From: Acanthamoeba sp. SK_2022b
Lineage: Eukaryota > Discosea > Longamoebia > Acanthamoebidae
Reading direction: 5' to 3'
Length of the DNA stretch: 51,823 nt
Assembly: GCA_027943245.1 (NCBI GenBank)
Contig: JANDJZ010000287.1
Location: 1-51,823 of the forward strand
Below are positions 1-12,467 of the stretch, piece by piece. Both the position numbers and the translations under genes were made by a program. The notes under the pieces are model-generated. The model searched no databases, had not been told where the DNA came from, and saw nothing but the letters and a program-made list of their open reading frames with translations. Numbering within the stretch: the first letter of the stretch is position 1; each line of letters starts with the position of its first letter.

Positions 1-924
1 CGGTGGTGGTGCTCCTCTCACCATCGTCGTCAGCGCCAGGAGCATTGCTGGTTGAAGAGTAACCCACGGAATCCTCGTGGCCGCCAATGATCACCAGCTC
101 GTGGGCGTTCTCTCCTGCGAGGTTGCTGGTCAGTCTGATGCGTCTACGACAACGGCCACCAAGAGAGCGAAGGGGGAGAGGCAAACGGACCGGTGCCCTC
201 GATCCTGGCGATGACGGAGGGCTGGGCCCAAGTGTGCTCGAAGAAGCGCACGGAGACGTGTGAGTGGTTGGCAGCGTACTCGCTGTACTTGCTGTGCAGC
301 AGCTTCGCGCCTGCCGACCGCACGCGCGTGAGAGGCGGTAAACACACAAGGCGGCAGCGAGGTCGGCGACAGGTCACCTTCGACGCCGGTGGTGGACGTG
401 TAGTAGCGCGTGTACAGCTGCGAGAGGCTGGTGATGGTGTGGGCGATCTCCTCGGCCGACAGCTCCTTCAGCAGCTTGTCAATGCTCTCCTGAAAAAGAA
501 TATTATATTTGTGTTATTTTATCCCATTATTTGTGTTCGAACTTTTACTCACCAAAAAACTGAATTTATAAAAAAAAATATATAATAAAACTGGAATTGG
601 GTGAGGAGTATTCTGTACGGGATGACGCGGGACGAGATGAGCGGGGAGGGTTGAGGAGGCAAGGCCGGCCATGGGACCAAGGTCGGGGTGGTCGGTGACA
701 TCCATGAAGTGGGCCTTCATGTTGATGAGCCCTTGGATCTGCGCCTCGGTGAGCCATGCGCGCACGTCCTCCCCGAACTCGATCCAACGACGGCCCCGCA
801 GCGCGTTTTGAATACCCTCCACGCGCTGCTGCTGCTCTGGGGTCAACGACGCCCAAGCCGAGCATGCCAGGAGGCACATCACGCACAGGGCGTACACCCA
901 AGCCGCTTCGCTCCTCCCCATCAT
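1..924 (-). CDS. M28-family leucyl aminopeptidase (5' part; 3' end beyond window)
   Basis: Secreted zinc aminopeptidase of the M28 family (bacterial leucyl aminopeptidase type). The start at 924 opens a clear signal peptide (hydrophobic core VYALCVMCLLACSAWAS). A propeptide-like region follows (FMDVTDHPDLG), then a typical N-terminal M28 stretch (RFFEHTWAQPSVIARIEG) and the first metal-site region with GGHEDS and APGADDDG, the His and Asp ligands of the co-catalytic zinc site. Readable exons are about 924-640, 489-378, 310-191 and 114-22; a donor at 21 runs off the window. The first intron is AT-rich and its donor is ambiguous (two in-phase GT choices near 607-626). It lies 173 bases downstream of the chitinase on the same strand, so two secreted hydrolases sit side by side, fitting a phagotroph or soil amoeba. 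Family assignment is firm; completeness cannot be judged. Confidence 0.85.
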
Positions 925-1097
925 GTTGGTGCTTGTGTTGTATTGCCGCTGGAAAATGGCTCGACCTTGTCGTGTTGGAACGCCAAGAATGTTTCTCCAA
1001 CACGATGTTTCCGCAACACGAGCGAGAGTTGCACTCCTGATACCCCACCATTTGGCCACAACACTGATGGTTTTACTCTACACACGTGTTGATTGCC

Positions 1098-2348
1098 TTA
1101 GGACTTGAGGAACTTGGAGATCTGCTGGGCGAAGCTGTTCTGCGCGGCCAGCGACACGTCCCACACCATGACGCCGCCAAACTGTCCGTCGTTGCGCACG
1201 CCGCTCACGGTGCGCTGGAGCTGATTGGCATCGACGAAGCCCGCGCCGCCCGAGTTGGCGCCCAGGCAGCCCACCACGACGCGCGTGTTGGGGCTGTGCT
1301 GCTTGGCCCACGACGCCCATGTGTTGTAGTTGAAGGGGTTGGGCAGGCCGCAGGTGGGCAGGTTGTTGTAGAACTGCACCCAGATGTAGTCCACCTTGCC
1401 CTGATCGAGGGCGCTGCCCCACGAGTAGGGGCCGTCGAACGCGTCAGGGAACGGACACTGCGGCGCGGCCCTGTAAAGTTGTGACCAATTGTCGACAGAC
1501 ACGTCAGCACACATCACGCGAGCAAGGGAGGCGCAGCGGACGCACGAAATGTAGTAGCGCTTGCTGCTGTCGGAGGCGTAGAGAGAGCTCAGCTTGTTGA
1601 CCAGGGCGCCGTAGTGCGAGGGATCGCCCTTCTCGATGTCGAGGTCGATACCGTCGAGCTTGGCGTTGCCGAACGGGCGCGTGTTGGACGAGCCGCCGAG
1701 GAACAGGTTCCACAGGGTCTCGGCCACGTGGGTGGCCTGTGTGGAGCTCGAGAGGCCGTAGTTGCCATCGGCGCCACCGATGGAGAGGAAGACGCGCTTG
1801 CCGTTGGCCTGGCACTTCTGGATGTCCTGGCCGATTTGCGAGCACTTGAGCAGGCTGGTCCCGGGGAAGGTTTCCCAGCAACTGCACCACGATGCATCGC
1901 GTGGCCATCAGCACGGGTCGGGGGGGGGGGTGGACACGAAGCAGCCAGTGGAGAGGGGCGTACTGGCCGGCGAAGTTGACCTGGAGGTCGCCGCCGATGC
2001 CGAACTGGGGTGCGAAGCCAATCACGATGATGTCGTAGGTGCTGTCCTGGCAGTAGTTGGCCAAGTTGCCTTCGTTGCCCGACGAGTCCTGTCCCCAGTA
2101 GCCCACCTGGGTACCGGCCGACAACAAATGTCAAGTTAAGCCTTGGCCAGAAGGGAGAAACCGAAGAGGAAGTACCATAAGCCGGTTATCGGCAAGGTCG
2201 GCCTCTGCGAGGATAACGGCGGTTACGTTGGCAAGTTAGCCACAAAGGCCAAACAAGAGAACACTAAGGAGTGCTACGAACCGAAGGAGGCCAGGGCGAA
2301 GCAGATGAAGCTGGCCAGCACGAACGAGGCAAGGCTGAGGCGGGCCAT
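1098..2348 (-). CDS. Class III chitinase (GH18)
   Basis: Secreted endochitinase of the GH18 hevamine-like group, cutting beta-1,4-linked GlcNAc polymers. The signal peptide begins at 2348 (SLASFVLASFICFALA). Visible landmarks are VGYWGQDSSGNEGNL near the N-terminus, NFAGHC, the SIGG strand, the catalytic DGIDLDIE (last Glu is the acid/base), YYISAAPQCPFPDA, and the VWVQFYNN-type late strand (here IWVQFYNN). Frame-checked exons: 2348-2282, a 29-nt micro-exon 2204-2176, 2106-1964, 1881-1546 and 1470-1098, giving 315 codons. The splice at 1963/1882 restores NFAGHC and the one at 1545/1471 restores YYISAAPQ, both expected from the family. The micro-exon is inferred because it is the only simple way to join signal peptide and enzyme in frame. 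Divergent from the RhoGAP gene. Confidence 0.9.
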
Positions 2349-2709
2349 TCTTGTGTGTAGTGTGCGGTTTGGTTGTTTGGTCCAGACAACCCCCGCTGGC
2401 TCGCGTTGGTGCAGCAACAGGATAGGTGGAATATACGAGCCAGTGCCAATCCGCCTACACTACTTTGCTGTCCGTCCCTGGTTGGCGGAGTCGGGGTTGT
2501 GTAATAGAATCTAATCTGATCACGCATTCCACGCATGCAAGAAATATCCTAAATATGTCCACTGGTAAGAATTTAAATTATTGTTTTTATTTATGATTTA
2601 ATGAAACAGCAACCACGGCAACGTTACCGGGAGTAGAGCCACACCAACACGACAAGGCCACCGTTCCAAGGGCGCCAAGCGGTTGAAGAAGAGCACAGCT
2701 GGCGAGAGG

Positions 2710-3640
2710 ATGAAGAGGGGGCTGTTCAAGAAGGGCCAATCATACACCGACTTGCCGATCTCCCGCCCCACAAATACCATCCACCGCGGCGTAGAAGATG
2801 AGAACAAAATGAGCAGCGACGAAGCTAAGAAGGTGGCCGAGGCCAACGCTCTGTTAAAGCTCAAGCAATCGGTGGCCTTTTCGGCCTCTTCAACAGCTGC
2901 TACGTCGGGTGGTGGCAAGGAAAAGATCAACCTGGAAGCCCTCATGATGTCGCCGCGTGGGGCAGGCGCTACGACATCGTTTGGCGATTTGACACGAATC
3001 GGGGAGGAAGAAGAACGAACCAAGAAGAAGAAGGAGAAGGGGAGCAAGAAGGAGAAGAAGGAGAGTGGAAGCGGAGGATCGAAAAAGGAGAGGAAGAAGA
3101 AGGATCTGATGAGCAGCGGTGGCAAAAAGAACGAAAAGGAAGGGGGGAGCGGATCGAAGCCGGGCAAATATGTGCCGCCCCCGCCCTCGGCCCCGCCAGA
3201 GTGGGCCATCGAGCTGCCCACGCCCATGGAGCAGAACCGCTTCGTGCTCGACCTCACCCCCGACGACAAGCACCACCTCAAGAGCAGCCTCAAGGACCTT
3301 GGTACTCATTTTTATTACAATTTATTATTCATAATTCATTTATTGCATTTTAATTCAAAAAAATTGCTGGTAATATTGTATGGGCCAGTATGTTCATTAA
3401 TTATATTAATTATTAATTGTAAAAATGATGATGGTTATTACGTGCGCAGGAGCGGATGCGAAGAAGACCAAGGGGATGACCAAGGCGAAGAGCTCGACCA
3501 ACATGAAGCAGCACTACACCATGCCGTCGATCGTCATCGCAGCGGGCGTCGCGGCCAATACCAAGCCGGTCTTGTCGCCGCGCCGTCGCCATGCCGAGGA
3601 CATCCGCATCTCTGCGCCCAGGTGCCCTCTCGCTCTTATG

Positions 3641-3697
<57 letters not shown>

Positions 3698-5677
3698 GGC
3701 AGTTGGTTAGCATGAACGCAAAGATCGCGAAATCGGCGGTGGTGTGCGCCTGCTGACCATGCCACTGCGTGTGCGGTGTGTGCGGTGCAGAAACTTCCGC
3801 AACCTGAAGGTGGGCGGACTCTTTGGCGTCCCGCTCGAGACGGCCATGCGCGGCTATCCCGAGTGGCAGGTGCCGCCCTTCCTCGAGCTGCTGTGCCTCC
3901 ACATCGAACACGCTTTCCTCTCCCTCGAAGGCATCTTTCGCATGGCCGGTAACGTCTACTTCGCACACGCACACGCACACGCACACGCACACGCACACGC
4001 ACACGCACACGCACACGCACACGCACATGCGCGCGTGTGTGCTGAAATGTTTGGTGGTGGGAGCGCAGGCAACGTGGACGAGACGAAGCTGTTCCGAGAC
4101 ATGGTAAACAACGGGGAGCCGGTGGACCTGTTCAAGGCGTCCAACGGCTACGTGGTGTGCGATCTGCTCAAGATCTATTTCCGCGAGTACCCCGACTCCA
4201 TCATCCCCTCGACCCTCTTCGCCTCCTTCGTCGAACTTGCCCGCAAGTCTTCGTGTACGCCTTTTTTGAAAAGTTTAATTAATTAATTATTATTTTATTT
4301 ATTTTTTCATTATTTAATTGAAAAAATAATGTACCCACGACGACGGGTGGGTGTAGCGACGGCACAGGAAGAGCTGCAGGTGCTGTTCAAGGAGGTGCCG
4401 CAGTACAACAAGTTCGTGCTCAAGCGCGTGCTCATGTGCCTCTCCAAAGTGGTCGAGGAGTCGGCGGAGAACAAGATGGACGCACCCAACCTCGCCACCA
4501 TCTTCGGGCCCAGCTTCTTCCGCCCACCACCATCAGGTGCCCCACCTCTCCATTATATATTTATTTTATTTAATATATATATATATAGAAAATATGCAAA
4601 CAGACGCGTCTTGCTCATCTGTCCTTCTTATTGATGTGCACGCCTCCCCTCTCCTTGTATCGACTCGCGAACATAGCGATGACGAGCGATAGAGCGGCGA
4701 TCGAGAAGCAGGTGGCCGACACCAAGTACGTGAACGAGCTGGCCATCACCCTCATCAAGCAACACGACGCCATCCTCAAGGTCGCTTGACTTCCCCATCC
4801 CCTCCCCCCCAATCTCTCCCTCCAAACGTACGTGGCTCACCTTGATGCGCGCGTAGGAGGTGGAGTACAAGCCCTACTATAAATACTACGCCAAGGCCAC
4901 CAAGGCCTACAAGCCACGCACCAACGAGGACGTACGTGATTTATTTTAATTTTTTTAAATAATTATTTTATTATTAATTTATTGATAATTATTAAATTAA
5001 CGCGATGGCTGTCGCGACGCGACAACAGCTCGAGCTGGTGGAGGGAGAAATCGTCGTCATCACCGGGACGGCCAAGGGGACCCTCTTCATGGGCGAAAGT
5101 CGAGTACGCTCGCTCCTCTCGGCCGACGTGTCGACCCCCTCCCCCCCTCTCCCCAACCTGACCGCGCCGTGCAGGAGTCCGCGGGCTCTTTCCCGATGGC
5201 CAACGTGTCGCTGCTCAACGGCAAGTCGGCAGCCAGCGTGGTCGAGGGTAAGTGGAGGAGGGAGCGCTGGGGGGGGGGGCAACGCGTGCTGACGTGGCCC
5301 GCCACTTGCAATCTATTGAGCACACAGAGGAGGTGAAGATGCGACGGAAGGGGATGGCGACGATGCGAAGCAACAACAAGCCGGAGAAGGAGGACGAGGA
5401 GGAGCCAGAGGGCAACGGCAGAGGCAAGGGCGCGGGCTGCGAGGCGGGCGAGAAGACGCTGGCGAAGCACGTCAATATCGACGTGCATGCGCGGGTGGAG
5501 ATGTTCAGCCGCAGCCCCGACTCTCCCAGGGGCGAGAGCGAGGCGCCCACGCCGCCCAAGGCCCCCGTGCGGGTCGACAGCCCGTACCTGTCGCGCGCGC
5601 GGGAGACCTTCAAGACGCTCGACCAGCAGGAGAGCAGCGCGTCGAGCAGTCCAGTGGGGAAGGACCCCAAGCCCTAG
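2710..5677 (+). CDS. RhoGAP domain protein with C-terminal SH3 domain
   Basis: GTPase-activating protein for Rho/Rac-type small GTPases. The order is a basic/low-complexity N-terminus rich in Lys, Glu and Ser; a RhoGAP domain starting near FGVPLE, with the arginine finger in GIFRMAG, then a leucine-rich helix FKASNGYVVCDLLKIYFRE, YNKFVLKRVLMCLSKV and NLATIFGPSFF; a short helical linker; an SH3-like domain (AYKPRTNEDLELVEGE ... GSFPMANV); and an acidic C-terminal tail. About ten exons. The intron inside the arginine-finger loop carries (CACACG)n and the preceding one carries (CA)n; others are AT-rich. I chose the ATG at 2710; the frame stays open upstream to about 2605 with no ATG, so a 5' exon is possible. 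Stop at 5675-5677. Likely a cytoskeletal regulator. Domain calls are from visible motifs; exact exon joins in the SH3 part are approximate. Confidence 0.85.
3640..3695. repeat. (CA)n microsatellite in RhoGAP intron
   Basis: Uninterrupted CA dinucleotides between a donor near 3622 and an acceptor near 3790. Confidence 0.95.
3963..4027. repeat. (CACACG)n repeat in RhoGAP intron
   Basis: Hexamer array directly after the donor of the intron that interrupts the arginine-finger loop. Confidence 0.95.
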
Positions 5678-5816
5678 GGCTGTTGCAGGCGCCGTCATTG
5701 GTCGACTGTCTGTGTTTCTACTGCCACATATTTATTGACCCCCCACAACACGTTACAACCCTTCATACTTTTTTAATTTATTATTTATTTATTATTTATG
5801 TATTTAATGGTGGTGC

Positions 5817-6599
5817 TCATGCAGAGTCAACCGCTCGGACAGAGATCTCGTTGCCCTTGTCGAAGGCCAGGTCGAGCGACACGTAGCCGTTGGCGGGGTC
5901 TCGCACGTAGGCCAGGTAGTCGGGATCAAAGTTGGCGTTGTCGGCCAGCACGACAGCGCCGCGCTTGAGGCGCGGCTCAAGCAGCTGGAGGATGGGCTTG
6001 TAGAGGTTCTTGGCGCCGTCGAGAAGCACCAAGTCGACGTGATCGGGCAAGTCCCTCTGCAGAGTCTGCAGCGCGTCGCCCTCCCTAATGCAGAGAAGCG
6101 GTCATAGCGCGTCAGTACGAGCGCGCTCAACGAGCGACACTGATCATGAGTGGTCGTACCGGAACTCAACGAGGTCCACCAGGCCGGCCTCTTCGAGGTT
6201 AAGCTTGGCGCGAGCGACCTTGGAGGCCTCGAACTCGGTGGTGATGAGCTTGCCGCCCTTGTTGTCCCTGAGGGCTGCCGCAAGGTGGATGGTCGACACG
6301 CCAAACGAGGTGCCAAACTCAACGATGTTGGTGGCATTGCGGGCGAGCGCCATCATGTAGAGCATCTGACCGAACTGCGGCCCGACGGCGATGTAGACCT
6401 GGCCGAGCATGTTGTAAAGGCCCCTGTAGTCCTCCTTGGATTTGCGCATGACAAACTGTCTGAGGTCTTCGTCGGGCAAAATGGTTCCGTCCTGGCTGAG
6501 CCTCTGTCCGAGCTCGGCGAGGCGTTGGCCGTCGTTGGCCATGTCAGCGAACAAGCGGTTGAGAGTGTTGACGACCTGCGTGCTCTGGAGTGTGCTCAT
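5817..6599 (-). CDS. SAM-dependent O-methyltransferase
   Basis: Class I S-adenosylmethionine-dependent methyltransferase, O-methyltransferase family 3/24-like. Motif I is visible as IVEFGTSFGVSTIHLA, followed by an acidic strand end (LITTEFEASK), then EGDALQTL and DLVLLDGAKNLY, the strand that carries metal-binding Asp in this family. Frame-checked: exon 6599-6160, intron with donor GTACGA and acceptor TTAG, exon 6084-5817; 235 codons, close to the usual 220-250. No signal peptide or membrane segment, so cytosolic. The substrate (catechol, phenylpropanoid-like or other) cannot be told. It is divergent from transportin, with about 730 bases between. Confidence 0.88.
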
Positions 6600-7332
6600 G
6601 TTGCCTTGTCTCGAGTAAGAATGTTTTGTTCATCTTCCGGACTGAACACATGGCCTTTTTATCTACGCTGCTGGCCGGCGAATACAGTCGTTCGAAGAAC
6701 AAGGAACAGTCGCTGTGGGCTTTCGTGTGCGATTTTTGCCATTGGTTAGCTTTTGTTCCTTTTATGGTAGATCCCTCGCCGAAAAGGCCGAAGCCCGGTA
6801 TTAACCTCGCATTGTACCACTGGCCTATAGGCAGAAAACAAGGAGGTGTAAAACCAGGTTATCTCACCTGGGAGGTGCTTTTTGTTGCATCTTGGTAGTG
6901 TCCAGCCTTGGTTTTGCTTTTTTGGAAGGCCTTGAGACACATATTTTTGAGGGTTTTTTAGCATAAATGGTGATGACCACACAAAGGAAGGGAGAAGTCA
7001 TGAGTTACAAATCACCATCAAGTCAATCTCATGTAGCATGATATGTGACTGTCTGTGCAGGCCATCAATGTTGTGGATGCTTTTGGCAATGGAATGTGAC
7101 ATATGGCCTGCACTATCTCAGCAACTCTGGCAATGCTCACAACCTTTGCAGGTTTTTGCAGACAGGCTAACCTGGCGATTCCAAGCTGGCACAAGACTCA
7201 TACTGCTCACTTCAGATGTGTGGAACCAGCTGCACAAAAAGCGGGCCTCTCGTGTCGACAAATACCAGTCGGAGACAAGGAATTTTGGTTAAGAAACAAA
7301 TTCGCATTTAGTTCTTCCGTTGTTGATTGAAG
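6600..7332. other. Intergenic spacer between O-methyltransferase and transportin
   Basis: Divergent promoter region with no supported gene. From about 6950 to 7260 the DNA becomes poor in CpG and rich in TG/CA and in short hydrophobic reading frames, like the decayed repeats elsewhere in the window. I see no recognisable transposase motif. The final 70 bases before 7333 presumably hold the transportin 5' leader. Confidence 0.5.
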
Positions 7333-10300
7333 ATGGCGTGGCAACCAGCGCAAGAGGGGCTGAATCAGATCGTGCAGCTGCTCCACCTTAGCCAATCTCC
7401 TGATCACGCCGTGCAAAAGCAGGTCAATCAGGTATTTTATCTGTCCATCCGGAATCGCATTCGATAGTGTGCAACTCAGGGGATTCTTCTCCTAAGGGCG
7501 CATAAATCTCACACATGTTCGTTGTTCGTGCAGCAACTTCAATCTTTGCACAATAATCCCGAGTACTACCGGTACTTGACGTACATCTTTGCGAAGCTTC
7601 AAGATCAGGAGGAGTATGTGCGCACGGTGGCGGGTCTCGTCCTCAAGAACAACATTCGCGAGTACTACCGTCAGATTCCCGAGGAGATCCGCAACTACAT
7701 GAAGAATGAGATCATCCAATGCATAGGCGACAGAAAGACGACCATTAGGCGCACCGTGGGCACCATCTTCACCACCATCATCGACGTTACTTCGATGAAG
7801 GAGTGCCCGGGCCTCCTTCAGTACTTCCTTCAGCTCCTTAACACCAGCACGGACTTGAACGTCATCGATGGCACCCTGAGCGCACTCCAGAAGATCTGCC
7901 AAGACTCGGCCGAGAAGATCGATAACGAAGATGCAGAGATGGGCCACCCGCTGCAGGCTCTCCTGCCCAAGCTCATCTCCTACTTCTCCTCTGAGCACGA
8001 GGCCTTCCGTCGCTTCGCCCTCAGCTGCGTTAACAACTTCATTGTGCCCATGCCCAACGTGCTGGCGGCCAACATCGACGTCTTTATCAGGGTGCGCCTC
8101 TCCCCTCTGCTTCACAAGCGTTTAATCTTTCAATTTGTCAATCAAATGTGTTTTAATCCATTATATTCCTCTGATTTATTTATTTTATTTATTGATTATT
8201 ATCTCTCTTTTCATCATTCATAATCATCATTCATCACTGTTGTGAATTTCTCATCTCTACCTCTTCAGGGGCTGAATCACTTGGCCTCGGACTCGTCGAG
8301 CGAGATCAAGGTGCTCGTGTGCCAGGGCCTAATCACGCTGGTCGAGGTGCGGCTCGACTACGTGCGGCCCTACCTCCCGGCCTTCATCGACGGCATGCTG
8401 GTGATGACCCGCGACGCCGACGAGGCCGTCAGCCTCGAGGCCACCGAGTTCTGGCCGGTCATCGCCGAGACGCGCATGTGCACCGACATCCTGCGGGCCA
8501 ACCTCGGCCGCATCCTCCCCGCCCTGCTCGACGGCATGGTCTACTCCGACAGCGATATCGCCGACTTTGACGCCGAAGAGGAGGACGAGGGCGTGCCCGA
8601 CAAGCCGCAGGACATCAAGCCCTTCATCTACGGCAAGCGCAACGCCGGCGGCGGCGGCGGCGGCGGCGAGGACGAGGACGACGAGGACGATGACGACGAC
8701 GACTACGAGCCCGAGGACTGGAACCTGCGCAAGTGCTCCGCCGCCGGGCTCGACATCTTCTCCATCGAGTTTGGGGACGAGATTCTCCCCATCGTGCTGC
8801 CCATCATCTCCTCGCGCCTGCAGAGCGTCGACATCGAGCTCTGGCCCCAGAAGGAGAGCGCCATCCTCGCCCTCGGCGCCGTGGCCGACGGCTGCGGCGT
8901 CGCCATCGAGAAGTTCCTCCCCGAGATCATCCCCTACCTCCTCCAGCAGAGCAGCCACCCCAAGGTGTGATTCATCTTCTCCACCAACTGTCTTGCTGAC
9001 GTGTGCTGACGTGTGCTGACGTGTACATTGTGTATGTGTGTGTGTGTGTGTGTGTGTGCTCAAATTGTGCACGACCTGTGTGTGTGTGTGATGTGATGTG
9101 CACACGTGGCACAGCCGTTGATCAGGAGCATCACGTGCTGGTCGCTGTGCCGGTACGGGGCGTGGATCGCGGAGCAGGCGGACCAGCAAAAGTACATGCA
9201 GCCGCTGCTGCAGCTGCTGCTCTCGCGCCTGCTCGACACGCACAAGCGGGTGCAGGAGGCGGCGGTCTCGGCGCTGGCCACGTTCGAGGAGATCGCGCGG
9301 GAGCGGCTGGTGCCGTTCCTGGTGCCGGTGTGCCAGGCGCTGATGGCGGCCTACGGCAAGTACCAGGCCAAGAACCTGCTGATCCTGTACGACGCCATCG
9401 GGACGCTGGCCGAGACGCTCGGGGGGCAGCTCAACAAGCCCGAGTACATCGGGATCCTGCTGCCGCCGCTGGTGGCGCGGTGGAACCAGCTGCACGACGA
9501 CGACCCGCGGCTGTTCCCGCTGCTCGAGTGCATGATGTACGTGGTGACGGCGCTCGGGGAGGGCTTCCTGCAGTACGCGCCGCCGGTGTACGCGCGGTGC
9601 CTGCGGCTGATCGAGGGCACGATCGCGGCGGAGATGAACCACGTGCCCAACCCGCCGGACAAGGACTTTGTCATCTGCTCGCTGGACCTGATCGGGGGCC
9701 TGCTCGAGGGCATCCGCGGCAAGATGGAGCCCCTCGTCAAGGAGAGCCGCCTGCTGGACCTGCTCTTCGTGTGCATGAAGCACGAGAGCGGCGACGTGCG
9801 GCAGAGCGCGTTCGCGCTGGTGGGCGAGCTCTCCAAGACCTCGATCGGCCTGCTGGCCCCGTGCCTGGGCCAGTACGTGCCCCTCCTCATCCAGAACATC
9901 CACCCCGAGCACCACTCGGCCTGCAACAACGCCGTGTGGGCCATCGGCGAGATCTCGATGCGGGTCGGCGCCCAGATCGAGCCCATGGTGGCGCCCGTCA
10001 TGGGCAAGCTCATCGGGATCATCAACGCCTACTGCCAGCGCAACCTCATCGAGAACGTGGCCATCACCATCGGCCGCATGGGCCTCGTCTGCCCGCAGGC
10101 CGTGGCCCCCTACCTCGACGAGTTCATCGTCCCCTGGTGCAACTCCCTCCGATGCGTCCGCGACGACGGCGAGAAGGAGTCGGCCTTCAAGGGCCTCTGC
10201 ACCATCATCAACGCCCACCCCCAGGCCGCCATCAAGCACTTCACCCTCATCGCCGACGCCATCGCCTCGTGGGACCAGCCCAAGCCCGAGCTCGCCCAGG

Positions 10301-10419
10301 CCTTTGGCCACATCCTCCAGTCCTTCAAGGGCGCCCTCGCCCCCGACGCCTGGCGCGCCGTCTCCGACTCCTGGCCCCCCGGCCTCAAGGAGTTCCTCCA
10401 CCAGCGCTACGGCATCTGA
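7333..10419 (+). CDS. TNPO1: Transportin (karyopherin beta-2 nuclear import receptor)
   Basis: HEAT-repeat import receptor that carries PY-NLS cargo such as hnRNPs through nuclear pores and is released by RanGTP. The four frame-checked exons (7333-7431, 7534-8091, 8269-8964, 9115-10419) give 885 codons, matching the family's roughly 890. The start MAWQPAQEGLNQIVQLL is the typical transportin N-terminus. Further landmarks are DVTSMKECPGLLQ, the acidic H8 loop (EDEDDEDDDDDDYEPEDWNLRKCSA) preceded by a glycine run, SILALGA-type HEAT helices (here AILALGAVADGC), ACNNAVWAIGEI, and the C-terminal KEFLHQRYGI. The second intron is AT-rich; the third holds a short (TG)n tract. Very GC-rich third positions in the last exon create long antisense frames, which I treat as shadows. 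Confidence 0.96.
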
Positions 10420-10800
10420 GCACACCCATCCCTACCGCGCTCTCTACCCCCCCCCCCCACGCGCCCACCCAAGAAGGAGAAGAAGACCTCCTCCTCGTCT
10501 GTCTGCCGCCTCTCGACTACTACTCGCCGCCCACTCCTCTTTTTCTCTCTCCTCTCCTCTCCTCTCAGCTCCACCATTGTCGTCGTCGTGTGTTGTGTTT
10601 GTTGTGTGAAGTGTTGTGTCGTGTCGTGTCATGTGTGCTGTGCTGTGTACCATTTTTGTTTTGTCGTGTCCTCCTCCTCTTGCTGTGCTGTCTCGCCTGT
10701 GAGATGCCGGTATCTCCGCTTATTATTTATTCCTTCTCCCCTGTCCGTAATAACAAGTAAAACCATTTTAAATAAAAGAAAATTATAATAACAATAGAAT
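10420..10800 (+). terminator. Transportin 3' region with AATAAA at 10771
   Basis: After the stop the plus strand is C/T-rich, then TGTG-rich. An AATAAA hexamer at 10771-10776 sits in an A-rich context and is the likely polyadenylation signal. The next gene begins shortly after, so spacing is tight. Confidence 0.55.
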
Positions 10801-10935
10801 GCCCGCATGCCTGACATATTCCAAACGGAGTTATGTCTGGTATGCACGACAAGGAATTTATACGAGGAATTTTTTCCCGGCGGCATGTACCGTGCGGTGT
10901 GCATCAATCTCACCGCAAGCAGGGCCAGCTCTGTC

Positions 10936-11922
10936 ATGGAAGTAAAGAGTGAGGCGAGCGAAGAGGTGGTTGTGGTGAAGGTGGAAAGAGAGGACAGCGA
11001 GATCAGCTGTAGTTCCGAAGATGACTCGTTGCCATCTCCCGATGAGGATGCCGAAGTGAAGATGGAAGTCAAAGAGGAGTGGCAAGAGCTCAAGAAAGAA
11101 GAAGAGAGTGAGGAAGAGGAAGAGGAAAAGGCTTGGAAAGAGCATAGTCTGGTGAAAGAGGAATCCGATGATGAATCGGGTGGTGAAGATGAGACTGCAG
11201 AGTCGAAGGGCAAGCGCAAGGCCAAGTCCATCGAGTCACCCAAGAAGAAGAAGAGCCGCAAGACTGAGTCAAGTAGCACCAAAAGCAAGCGAAAGCGAAA
11301 GGAGAAAGATGAAGTTGTAGAGAAAGAGAAGAAGAAGGCCAAGGCCACACCAAAGAAGAAGAAGAAGAAGGACAAGGCCAAGCCTCCCAAGAAGAAGGCC
11401 AAGAAGGCCAAGGAGCGGAAGAAGCGAAAGGCGCCCGCCAAGAGGAAGAAGCCCGACGACAGTCCGAGCGACGACAGCAGCAGTAGCAGCAGCAGCGATT
11501 CCGAAGCCGACCATGCGGCGGGCATCCAGGAGTCCCCCACCCAAGTCATCTTCCCGCTCAAGCGGGTCTGTCTATCCCTCGCCTCCCCTCCCTCGCTATC
11601 TGCCTCGCGGCTCTTGGCCTCTGGTGCTGGCGTAGAGGCCCCTGTTCTGTTCTGTTCTGTTCTGTTCTCTCCTCACATCACGTGGTGGTCCATCGCCGCC
11701 GCGGACGCCCAATCTATACATAGATCACGGTCGGGTCGTGGACGCGGGAGGAGGAGGCCAAGGCGCTGGCCCTCAAGTGGCGGCTGCGCAACGAGGACAC
11801 CAAGAACTCGGAGATATCCATCGAGATGAAGGGCAAGGTGCGTGCGTCTGACACGAATCGCTGAGCTGAACCGTCGCTACGTCGCTACGTCGGTCGCAAG
11901 TGAGCTCAGCCCTTGGACGCCT

Positions 11923-11972
<50 letters not shown>

Positions 11973-12215
11973 ATTGGGGCCCCCTCGATGCAGAGCAAGT
12001 GGGAGGCCGGGAAGCGGATGATCTTCCGGCGCCTGGAGATCGACCGAGTCAAGAAGGGCCGGAAGCGCGCGGGCAACCTCGTGCTGCTCACGTTCGAGCT
12101 CACCTGCCCGCCCCTGTTCGAGCGCTTCATGCCCCTCCCCGGCGCGCGCGGCAACAAGTGCGTGGCCACTCCCTTTCACTCGACACATTCTCGGGATCGC
12201 GTGGATTCACACATG

Positions 12216-12276
<61 letters not shown>

Positions 12277-12412
12277 GTGTGCGTGTGTGTGTGTGTGTAG
12301 GTGGGTTCGCACGTCTGATTTCACCAAGGGAGAAGCGCAAGCCAACAAGGTTAGTGCGAGGTGGCCCGCTTGCCTTCGCACCGACGCCGTTACTTCTCTA
12401 CACGAACCAATC

Positions 12413-12467
<55 letters not shown>

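Noticed and set aside
3514..4028. Frames encoding long Cys-Val or Thr-His runs at every microsatellite
   Set aside because: They arise from reading (TG)n or (CA)n tracts that lie in introns; no real proteins.
8329..10425. A 698-codon open frame antisense to transportin, and a 585-codon frame on the plus strand
   Set aside because: Both are shadows of the very GC-rich transportin exon 4. They have Ala/Gly/Arg-biased, low-complexity content and no domain.
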